Origin: Aulostomus chinensis
Lineage: Eukaryota > Chordata > Actinopteri > Syngnathiformes > Aulostomidae
DNA: 64,000 nt
NCBI GenBank assembly: GCA_037954235.1
Contig: JBBMOA010000007.1
Coordinates: forward strand, 3,036,001 to 3,100,000
Reading direction: 5' to 3'
Each line of letters opens with the position of its first letter. Position 1 is the stretch's first letter. The position numbers and the translations under genes were made by a program. The notes beneath the pieces were generated by a model that saw only the letters and a program-made list of their open reading frames with translations, was not told the DNA's origin and did no database searches. Shown here in pieces: positions 47,501 through 59,505 of the stretch.

Positions 47501-50500
47501 TCCCAGCCTTCATCTCAGGTTTCATATAACTGCACTGGCTTTGGATAGCTCTAAGAATTGACTGTGATAAATGAGCGACATGGACCGAGGGAGGAAGAGG
47601 TACAGCGTTCTGTGCTTCAGCTCCTCCAGAGTGGCACATGCAGGATTTCCTCCATACAAGAATAGAATTTAAGTCCAGTCATCACCATCCCTAACTAGTG
47701 TTTCCTCGGGCCTAAACCTCACCACACTCACTGCAAGGCCTTGATGCATTATAAAATATCCCTTTGTGTTGAGATGAACGGAGGCAGTCGGACCTAAAAA
47801 CAAGCAGAAAAAACCCCAAGACCTCATTCTTACATGGAGCCACCTGAACCGAGCGTGTTTTTTCAGCCTCCACACGGGTCCCAGACTGGCTTTACCTTTT
47901 AACGACCTAGAGCACCCAGAGTCCTGTCCTTGATTACCACCAGATGGATTTCTCACTGCATGAATACGTCCCCACGCTGCCGACCAAGTCCCTGGAAGAT
48001 GGAACACTGTGTACACGCTGATGTGAAAACCTATACCCTCCGACTCCCTGATGCTGTAAGAGCCTGCGAGGCACTGACACAGAGCTGCTGCCTGGAGGGG
48101 TCATGAGTTTATTCATGAACAACTTCATTATGTTCTTTGTTGCTCACGCCTTCATAAATCAGTGTGGAGTTGAGGGGCGGACCAGGAAGTGTAAAACCTG
48201 CGTGCGAGCTTGGATGTACCGAGGCTGAGGTGGAAATTGTTCAAGGAGGCTGCTGGAAGAAATGGTTGCAGATATTGATTCAGACAAGCCACAAGCCGGG
48301 GGGGGGGGGGGGGGTAGGAGTAGCTGAGATGCCGTTGCAATATGAAAATGGAGCCAGAAGTTGAAGGGCCATCAGGTTATAGCTGGTAGCAGATGAGTGG
48401 TCACCCCAACGTCTCAGTCAAGCTGGATTTGACCACCCCCCTGCCCTCGTACTGTAAATATAGTCACATTAAACAAGATGAGCTGGGTTCTACCCCGGAG
48501 AGTTTACCTGCGTGAGTCTGGATGGCTGCAGCGATCATCACCAGGGCTCTGACATAAACCCTGCTGTCTGATTTCAAATCAAACAGTTGAATAAATACTG
48601 AAAAATCCCTCAGGGACTGAACACGACCCAAGGGACTGCAGCGGGAATCATGAATACCATCAGTGACTTACAGAAGGCTCCTGATAGCATCGACAGGGAT
48701 GAGCTGTTGAAAACCCCACTCGGCCTTTCCAAATTTCTAATATAACAAAATATTTTGACTTGAACATTCCAGGAACTGTGGCAGCAGAGAAATTAATTCC
48801 AGAAATAAACTAAGAACTGCAGATTGAACAACTGTGTGGTGACGTTAGAGAGACAGCACAATGGCTGGAGGGACATCCTGTCTTCCTTTGTCTTCACCGA
48901 CTCTGATTTTTGAGTTAGGAGATGTAATGAATGAATGAATGAAGAATGCATGAGGAGGACAGGGATGCTTTCTACTGCTAAGGGATCTGCTGTGAGTTTA
49001 ATGGGTGTTTATTGCTGCTTTCGAATGAAGGCGCCAGAAGTTTTATTTCTCTCAGTCTCTCTCTTTGTTCTCGGCTCACTCATGAAACGTTCGCTCTCGC
49101 TCTCCTCATCCCTTCTCTTTAAAAGCCTCTTTACGTTTACGTGTCCACTCCTCCTCGAAGATTATTTTAGTTCTCTGTAGATGAAATGGTACACAAGTTA
49201 AAGAAGCCATGCTGAAATCTAACTAACTTGGGTTGCCCAAAATGGGGCCCCTGGGTTTGGTTTGGCCCACCAGATGTTAAAAAAAAAACAGTAATTACAG
49301 ACCCATTAAAAAAATAATGTGCAACATTATACTGCTTATGCTGTTTTCTTGTTTATGAGTTAAAATGCTCTATAAATGTGTTGGATCCCCACTTGCTGAT
49401 AAACTTTTCAATTTTTGACCAGGCATCATTCAGTAACACCTGAAACGCACTGCATGTCGCATGACATCAGCAGTGCAGATCCGGGCCTGGCCCGGGGGGT
49501 TGGGCACCTCCCCGTTACCTCAGTCAGACTGTAGGTTTGTGCCCTTGTTTCCTCAAAAGGGCCTTGGCCCTGTGGGACAGTTCTCACTGTTAAAAACGGG
49601 AATGCATTAGTAACAAATGTCACAATTTAAATAACCTCAAAAAACCTTGAGTGAGTGTTTAAGTGAGGAGAAGAGCTTCGCTGAATGTTGCATCACGTTC
49701 ACACCGCTCGCTCATTTCTAATTCGCTCCGGTTTGCTTTCACACCGTCACTTTTTCAGGTGCACCAAACATTGTAAACAACAGTCAGAACCGAGTCCAGC
49801 TCAACTCCACCGCGACACCTTTAACCACATGGCGCGTGTCCTCTCTTCCTCCATGTGGCTTCAACCCTCAGGGGTTGTGCAGTGCATGTCAGTAATTTGA
49901 ATTTGAACTTTTGCCACATTTATATGTCACCCATGTTATTAACCTGCTCACCCTTGACTCTGAGAACTCCTGCAATTCTATCAACCTCCTTCCTGCCCAG
50001 CGTGATACTAGGAGCTGGGGTGTCTTGTGATCATGTGGAACTACAGCAGAGCGGTTACTCACCTTTTTATTCCCATCCATGTATGACCAGTTTGAGGAAA
50101 AAAAGGCAACCTTTCATCCCCCCCTAGCAGACCCTTTCTATATTATACGCCTATATTTCTTTTCACACCTCGAACAAACAACACCACTTGGAAGTGGATA
50201 GAGTCCTGACAGTTTTTAGAGGAACATGGTCCAGTTTTTTGGTCTGGGCCATGGTGTGGAGGAGCTTTCACACCAGATTTTGGTTGAAAAAAACGGGAAG
50301 TCCGAAGGGGGCAGATGTGAAAGGGCTCTTAAAGGAAACATCAGCGTACTGTTGCGGTGATAATTTAAGCGTTCTATGAGTCTACATGATATCGGAACAT
50401 GACATTCACCTCATACATCCCATCTGACTCCCACTGTTGGTTGGTCATTTTTTCTTTTTCCTTGTCAGATTGAGTGTTCCAGTATATCGGAGTATTCTGA

Positions 50501-51802
50501 GAGGATCATCAAGTCCAACCACCTCGACAGCGGTAAGAGCACAAGCCTTCCTCTTCATGTTTGGAGGATTATGATATTTTTGTTTGCTATTTGCAGTGAA
50601 ACAGAGCAGCCATGGAGGTTCGAGGTTGCAGTTGCTGACTTGTCTGAGAAATTGAAGAAGAGGGGTTCACGTCCTCAGCTCCACGATGCTTGAATACTGA
50701 ATTGTGTGTTTATCGTTCCATTTTGCTCTGAACTGGCTCATTTGCATTCATTTCCAAATTATGTAACTTCAAAGCATAAACTTTTTTTGCCCCCTGCAAT
50801 TTAAAAAAATGAATTTACTGCCAAGTTTCTGACAAACTTCAATAATAGCTTCATAAAACACACTGTCAGTACCAGACTGAAGAATATCAAGTATGCAGGT
50901 AAGTGAGAGAGATAACGCTGGGTGGGCTCCGGTGTGAGGGGGACAGCAGAGAGACCCTTGGAGTGAGAGAGTATCAGGGCTCACGTGTCGTTCTCTCATG
51001 TCACACTTGAGTAACCTCCTACCAAGACAGAACAAACAAAGCTGGCGTCAGCTCATCCAGGCAGCACGAGGATCCCAGCCGGGCCGCTGGTAGTAACAAG
51101 AACACTCAGCCAAAGTGGAACAGACACACGTTTCTGTTTTATTGCTTCTTTGTCGCACAAAAATACACTGAAGTATCACTTCACGGAAGTGTGGTCCAGT
51201 TTTCCACAACTGTAGTTGTAGCAAACGGATCGATGTGTTGATTTCTGTCACGTGAATATTTGAAATATTTCATTTTCATTCTGAATTATGAGCTGGGATT
51301 TCTTCCAGTGCTTCCAATGAGCCGTCCAAATATGTTCTCCTCCATGTACTCTGCTTCAACAGATGTTTCATTTTGCTGGATGAAGTTTTGAGGTGCTAAG
51401 TAAAATCCTCGAGCCCAGTCAGGAAAGTAGTTCCAGGTATTTATTTCACTTCAAAATTAAAAACTGCAAAAACTATGAATGCAGACAAAGACGTTTCATT
51501 AAAAAGAGAAGTTGATAACTTGTGACAGAGGTCTGCTAACACTTCCCATCCACTACCATTCATTGTGCTGAGCTAACTAGCTGGGTCCCTGACCCACCTA
51601 CCTACCTTCCTACCTGGCTCTTGTGGAGGATGAACACCACGGTCTGTTGTGTGTTTCAGTGATCACCATCTTCCAAGGTAAGGTGGAGGAGATGGAGCTT
51701 CCTGTCGAGAAGGTTGACATCATCATATCGGAGTGGATGGGCTACTGCCTCTTCTATGAGTCCATGCTCAACACGGTCATCTTTGCAAGGGACAAGTGGC
51801 TG

Positions 51803-51833
<31 letters not shown>

Positions 51834-54800
51834 GTGTGACTGGGTGTGGGTGTGTGGATTATGAATATATTGCATTTGAATGTATGCCAATCTACTTTAG
51901 TTTTATTTTCGGCAAATATTTATAATTCTGGTGGCACGGTGGAGCAGTGGTCCTCACTGTCGCCTCACAGAAAAAGGTTCCGGGTTTGAGCCCCGGCTGG
52001 AGCACGGGGTCTTTCTGTGTGAGTCTCCATGTTCTCCCTGTTCCTGCTGGGTTCTCTCTGGTACTCCGGCTTCCTCCACAGTCCAAAGACATCAAGAGGG
52101 ACCAGGTTAATCCAGACTCTAAATTGACCGTAGGCGTGGCTGGGAGAGCCAGTGGTTGTCTGTCTCTATGTGTTGGCCCTGCCATGGACTGGTGACCTGT
52201 CCAGGGGGAAGGCTGCTGGGATAGGCTCCACCCCCCGCGACTCTTAACAGGAGAAGCAGTAGAAAATGGATGGATGGATTTATAATTCTGCCAAATTAAT
52301 CTACATAAGAGCATAATTTAGATGAAAGAGAAAATAGAGAAAAAGTGTGAAAACTGGCGTATTTGGATGATAAAACGAATGATTTTAATGTCATTTTGAG
52401 ATCCTGTTATGACACTGATAATGCACCCATTAAGAGTGATTAGCATGAAGAATTTGTAGATTCAAAGATCACTCCTAGAATGTGAAAAATATCGGACACA
52501 CACTTCATGAGTAAAATTTACACAGTGGTGGTTACAGATTAACCTCAAAAAATGTTGACGACGTCCTTATTTGAACAAACACGTGTGAAAGTATGAGCAA
52601 TAGCACTGTTATATTATGTTTCTTTCCTATTTATTTGTTTTATGTCCCAAATAAAATTTTTGTGAAAGAAAACAATACTAAAACACAAAAACATCAGCAA
52701 ATACATTAAAAACTCTAATAACAAATACAAACTATTCCTGTTCAAAAAGAAGCATGAAGACCTCTTCTGTTAGTGGAGTTGGGGCGCTGTCAGGATTGTT
52801 GCATCATGAACTAGAAAATGGCAGTTACATATCATGAAAAGAGGGAGGACTTCACGTTACAGAGCTGATGTGTCCAGAATTAACCGCTGTGTTCTTGGCT
52901 TTGTCAAATAGAAACCAGGAGGATTAATGTTTCCTGACAGAGCATCTTTGTACGTGGTGGCCATAGAGGACCGGCAGTATAAAGACTTCAAGATACACTG
53001 TGAGTTCAATGTAAAAGTGTTTGTGTGTGTGTGTGTGTGAGTGTGTGTGTGCGTGTGTGCGCGCGCGCATGTGTACTCATGTGATTATGGGCCTTATTTA
53101 AGCCATCTATGGGGGTAGGTGTTTGGTGGATTGCACGATGCATGTGACCAGCATTTCGCCTCATTTTGGTACTGTATCTAACCAGGGCCCCTCATAATTA
53201 GACACCTGATTATTCATAGGTGTGTTTCAGGTGTGACATCACTCAAACCGGTCGGAGAGCCTTGTGTCGTTCTCTTTAAAGCCCGGGTTACACCAGGACT
53301 TGGCGTGTTGCTATTTCAGTGGCACACACATTCACCGAAGGAGAAGTAAGCACCTCTCACCTGCAGGAACGAACCCTCCAGCGTTTCCACATCAGCGTCA
53401 GCAGAACCACGATGCAGTGCTGCACATCTGCTCGTCTGACTGATGCGTCGTTAGATGTCATTTCACATGGAACACCACTGACCAAAGACCAGCCTCATTC
53501 ACATACTGAAGCACCCATTGGTGCAGATGGAGCACCAGTTCAGTTGCCAGTTCAAGGGCGAGGACGCTTGGTGTGAAAACGTCAGATGTGCCAGCTTGAA
53601 ACCAGTGATGACGCTTGACGGAGCACCAGTTTGTGCCATGATTAAAATAGAGCCGATGTCTCTGAAAGAGGAGTGGATGTAGTTTGTCCCACTCCTCCTC
53701 GGTGTACTCACAACCTGCTCAGCTCTGCAAATTATTTTCATGTTTTCTTCAAGCGCAGCTCTGGAGGCGATAATTCATGTTGTAAGTCACCAAGGCTCTT
53801 CATCATCATCATCCCACTCTTACCCCAGCAGGAGGACTGTGGGCGATGTTTTGCTTCTGGACAAAACAGAGAAAAAGTCAGTGTTAATAACCTCGACGAC
53901 AACAAGCACAGAACAATAGCCCATCGGCCTCTAACTCTCACTCCCCCGTACATCTGGGATGTTACACAACAACACTGCACCAAATAAGACCAACGTCATA
54001 TCACATTGGCTCACTAGGCTGTAAAACTTTCCTCCCATGTACTTTTACTTAGTTTAGTCTGACGCTGGGACGGTTTCTGCATAGCCTGACTGAAATGAGT
54101 CCACCTCAGCTTCCTCCTCTGCAGGCTGATGGCCTCAATGACCCTTAGAGCTGGAGCCGCCTCCTGCAGCATGCCGCTACACTGGAGCACACTGCGATCA
54201 TTAGTGCTACTCCAGGTTACCACTGTCTTACTTAAATAAGAAGCCAGAAATGCAAATGCAGCCCATTTACAAAGTCCTCAGGGATATGTGACCTGTTCAT
54301 TATCAGCAGCTCCACAAATAACAGCCCTCAAGTACTTCTCTCTTTTTGGGCCATGATGGAGGTGTTGCTCTCACACGCACACGTATCTTAAGGAGCTGAA
54401 TGAATAATTTATGGGATCATGAGCAGTAAGGATAGGCGTGTGAGTGTGGAGGCTTATGCTTACAATTCATCCTGGAATACAAAGTGACTTTCATCTGTCA
54501 AAATGCTTCAAAATGACAGGAGGTCGAACTCCAGGGTCGCACATCACACTTTTCTCTCTCCACCCAGCAAACAAACTCAGACAGAGTGAAGTTGTGTCAC
54601 ATGTTGCAGTCATGATGTTGCATTTCCAGGGTGGGAGAACGTGTACGGCTTTGACATGACCTGCATCCGCAACGTGGCGATGAAGGAACCGCTGGTCGAC
54701 GTAGTGGACCCCAAACAGGTGGTGACCAACTCCTGCCTGGTCAAGGTCAGTGAAATATTGATGTTATCTGATCGACTGACAAATTCTCATTCAGCAGGCT

Positions 54801-57800
54801 AATCTGGCATACGGGGAAAATAACATGTTGGCGTGTCTCCAGATGAGCAACTAAATGTAGCTGGAGGTTTTCTCCACCGGCACCTCTCACTGAGCCCTCA
54901 AGATGTTTTACTGCCCCTTCACGCCGTCTGCATCTGGGCAGGAAACCACAGCATCTCTGTAAAGACTGAGGTGGGACCTTGATGTGCGGCTCTGCGGCGT
55001 GACTGGTAGAGCGACTGGGCTGCGGCGTCATGCCTGTCAGTCGCAGGTCCTCTCGTCTTCCTGATCGTCATAGTGACCTCCCTATCACAGCCACTGATTG
55101 GCTGCTTCTGCCTCACTTGCTGCACCATCAGAGCTTGATTTCAGCCTGTTTTTTTTTGTGAGGGGGGGTAGTTACAAGGCAGCTGTTTTAGCTTTGATAT
55201 CCGTGACAGCAGATTTTAAATATTTCAGAAACGCCACGACAAACAGTCATCAGTTGGGTTTATTTTAAAAGTAAAATCTCAGACTGTGGAGAATCACCAA
55301 GAAGCTTTCTTAGCTTTAAATGGATTTCTGAATGACCTCATTCAGGCTATGTCGCCGAGGTCGCGTTCACACAGGACCTCGTGTTATTAGACTGCTGATC
55401 GAAACTTGGTAATCAATGCGGAAGTAATTAATTTCACAATAACAGCCTGTGTGATGGCGCTCTTAAAAGTTTTATTTTGCCTTAAAAGTAATTGCAAATA
55501 GTAAGCAGTGAAATATGACTTTGTGAGGTTTATACAGCTTGGCTGGAGTATTTCTGGTACATGTGTTTATGAGAGTGGTTATGTTCTGCATGCACAGGCA
55601 GCAGGGGGAACCTCACATTAATACTGAATTGTTTTTAGTGTCAAAACGAGGCTCGTCCCTTTGCTGCATCTGCCGCTGGGTCCAACAAGCCAGCACAGCG
55701 TATCTGTTAAAGCTGGCAGTATATGAGCCCCGATGAAATCCCACCTGTGTCTCCGTCGGTACCCACAGGGACGGGCTTCAGGGGAGCGACTGCCCCTGAG
55801 GCTAGCATGTGTTAGCACAAGTCCATTCAAATGACAGTAATCCAGGATTTAGTGCAACGTGCTCTCTTTTGGAACATGGGCGGGCTGACAATGAGGGATC
55901 CGACTGACTGGTGAATGGATTTGGGACCCAGCGCCGTGTGTGGTTGACACCTGGAGTGTGACAACAGTCTGAGCCCCAGGATGACCACAGGCCTGCTGTG
56001 CTCCTCCCACCATTCTCATTGCAGAATAGGGCCCTTTTAACAGCTGGGCACCATAATGTTTGCCCTCATGTTGGTCCCTCATGTGGTTTCCTTACTATTT
56101 CATGCATGGAATCACAAATCTGGTACATTTTTAGATTTTAGTCATCATCTACCTACATTTTAGGCCAGAATGCTGCAGTCTGAAGGAAACTTTTGAAAGC
56201 TCATGCAGCCTTCTTTTGTTCAACCATCAACACGTTTGATTTTAAATTTTGAGAGCGGTTTGGGTTTCCTACAGCAATAGAAGGAGCATTAATGGGGCCA
56301 TTGATTAACATTAGTTACTGTTGTAAGCAACAGGTCATTTCTACGTGTTAATGGATGGATGGATGGATTGTCTTCCGCTTATTCCTACATTAAGGGTCGC
56401 GGGGGGCCTGGAGCCTATCCCAGCGTCAACGGGTGAGAGGCGGGGTTCACCCTGGATGGGTCGCCAGTTACGTGCGAATCCAATCAGTAAATTATATCAG
56501 GCACCACTTTATAATGCAGCCTGACTTTTAAAGAATACGGCCCCTTATTACCCCGCATTTCCCCAAATTAAAGGTTTTACTTTATGAATCTGCAAATTTC
56601 TTGTTTTCTTATATAAATTAAATATGTTTCTTAATTAATTGAAATAAATTGAAATTGAAAAGTAAATCCAGACATAATAGAAAATAAAAGTGGAAGAGGT
56701 TTCATACTCTCTCGAAGAACGCATGGTCCCACTCGCATAAATGACACATTGGCTGACTGTTGGTTAGTCATAAATGAACTCGTGTTGATTAATGAGCAAG
56801 AGCTGAACCAGGAGATCTTTGACCACTGTGAGAGAGCGTGTGTGTGAGCAGCATCCATCTCTTTCTGCTTACAGGAGGTGGACATCTACACTGTAAAGTC
56901 GGAGGACCTCTCCTTCACGTCGACATTCTGCCTGCAGATCCAGAGGAACGACTACATCCACGCGCTGGTCACCTACTTCAACATAGAGTTCACCAAATGC
57001 CACAAGAAGACTGGCTTCTCCACCGGTAGGACGGCGCACGCAGCCTGAGCAGGGAGGACAGTGGGGGTCTTCACTGTGTTTGACATTTCTTCACCCAGAG
57101 ATTTGAGTAAAGCAGGAGAACAGCACCCCCTAGAGGACACATACAGCAGGTCACTCAAGGTTGTTCAGGAGAATCGATATTTGATCAGTTTTGCTGAAAT
57201 GAACAGGAAAGATATTAAAACAGACAACTCATGTGGAGTCAGTCCAGCATTCGAGGTAAAGGTCAAGTACTAATTCTGAAGTTTCCTTGCCAGACGGCTC
57301 CCAAAGTGTCCAGCTTGATGTCAGAGGGAATTTTAGGGTATATTTCATGTTCATTGCAAGCACTTACCAGAATAATGCAAGGATGTAGAGTAACTGTGCT
57401 TGGAACTGAAACAGCGACAAAGATCCTGAATCAACTGGAGCACATATTCCCTGGTGCCTGAGACCGAGTCCTCACAGCCTGCGCGTCATTCTAGCTGAGG
57501 TCAAAGAGAGTTAACGGGCTCAAACCCCGGCCACGGCTTAATGGGGCTTATATGGCCCTGGAAGAGTCGGGCTGGCGTCCACATGAATAATTAACATGGT
57601 TATGTTTTCTAGATAATGACATTCAGAAGTTCATCAGGCAGGCAGGTTGTGGAGAAGTTCTGCGTGTCAACTGGCTCTGCCATGCGTCCTCATGGTGCTT
57701 GGATGTACTTTAGCATCAAAGACCCTGCTGTAATGTGGCCTGTGATGAGGTTATAAAGGCAGCATGACTGCAGCTAACAACATTGTCTCTGCGTATTAGA

Positions 57801-59461
57801 GCTGTTCAGCTCGGGCTGATTGGCATGAGCTAAGGTGCTGGATCTGCTGGAATACTGATGAGTGGTGCCCAGTCACTGGAGTGTGACTGACCTCTAGTGG
57901 GGGTGGAAGTGAAAGACAACGTTTTAGAAAACAGACATGTAAACCAGAATATATCAATTGTTGCACATATTCATTCATAATATTTTATCAAATCGTGTCT
58001 TGATAATTATTCTCTCTACACAGGAAAGTGAGCTTTCGCCACTAATTCTTTTAATTTCCCTGCTATTGATTTTCTGCACATTTATCTGTCAGGAGAGTAT
58101 TGAAGGTTCTTTGACCATCTAAACTTTAAGATACGCATCTAAAATTACACACAAAGATTAAATGTGTGTCATTGATTTCTCATAAAGTCCTGAAGGACAG
58201 CGATGTCTCCCAGCCAAAGACTGACAGACAAGCAGAGGTCAAAGATTAGAATTCATGCCGCTCAGTAGAAATGCCATGTCATCTGCTGAATTACCATAAG
58301 AAGCACAGCCGCCTTGTCAAAGTCCTTATTGAACTATGCCCAAAAAAGCCAAAGCAGGTCTGTGCTGCAGCAGAGCTGATTGGCAGCTCCTTTTATCTCT
58401 GAACTCCCAAAGAACCCGTCTATAAAGGCGGAGCGGCCATGTTGCCCCAGGACAGCTGGCAGAAACTCGATTTAAGTGCAGATGACCTTTTGAATCTCAA
58501 CGAGGCAATCAGTTCTGGTTAGGCCAATAGAGGATACCAAGATTTATTTGGGGGCTCAAGTGTTACGGTTTAGTCCGTCTACCTGCTAAAAAAGTATCTC
58601 TCAGGCAAGGCAAAGTCAAACCGTAATGGAAAATGACCCGAGCAACTGTAGAGAGGTCAAGAATGAAGTCCTGCTCTTTCTCTGACATCCTGAGCTCACA
58701 AGGAGCTCTTTGCTGTTTTTGCACCATTTCCTCACCATGTGATGGACACGGACCTGGCTGCCTGCCGTCCCTCTTCCTCTGTCCAGCTTGTGTTTTCTTT
58801 CCAGCTGACAAGCACATGGGTAGACAGGAGGTCGACGGATTGACAGCTTGTCTCTGCTTCCTGCGCAGGGTTCAGTTTGGCCCAGACATCAGTTAGTTGC
58901 TGGCACTCGGGGTTTAATTGATTGGAGACGTGGAGGAATTCATTACTGACAGAAACTTTTTGAAAACATCAGACAATGATTGATTTGTCCTCTGACCTCA
59001 GGTAGACGAAGCAGGTAGAAACATGCTTCCCTGGTCCTTTCTGTATTTTATCTCCTTCATTAAATGTTGGAACCTGGTTTGGGACAGTGACTCAAGAAGA
59101 CTCAAGACTCAAGAAGAAGGTAATAACAGCTGTTTCGTGTTTTGTACTGATCGCTTTGTTTGACGAAGGTCATCCATGTGGAAGTGTCTGATCAATGCTT
59201 GATCCGGGATCTGGGATCCATAGCTCAGTCTAACGATCGCACTGGTTTTGCATTCAATCATGCTGCGCTTTCAGGAATGTCAGGGACCCAGACAGAGAGC
59301 AGGGTTACCTCCAAGCACAGTCAAGCTACTTCAGCAATCATCTTAAAAATGTAGGAAAATCATGACATCCCCCCCAAAATGGTTTTGATATGTTTAATGG
59401 AGCATGACACCTCCAGCATCTTGAGCAAATCATCTGGTTTAAAAGATTAAAAACTGATTTT

Positions 59462-59505
<44 letters not shown>

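Larger units (their letters stand above)
40571..50468 (+). other. prmt8: prmt8 intron 3
   Basis: At 9.9 kb, the largest intron. It holds a GT repeat just after the donor, two SINEs (41392-41680 on +, 45376-45741 on -), an ATAAC pentamer run (42413-42432), a 15-bp tandem repeat (46711-46764) and a 17-G tract (48298-48314). Short open frames around 43.2-44.1 kb show no recognisable protein. Confidence 0.85.
51803..52911 (+). other. prmt8: prmt8 intron 5
   Basis: Begins inside a (GT)14 repeat and contains a complete sense-orientation SINE (51931-52277) with a 13-bp target duplication. The remainder is AT-rich. Confidence 0.88.

Noticed and set aside
49690..50325. Possible DNA transposon with TTCACACC-type ends in intron 3
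   Set aside because: The candidate arms agree over only about eight or nine bases, and no target duplication is visible.
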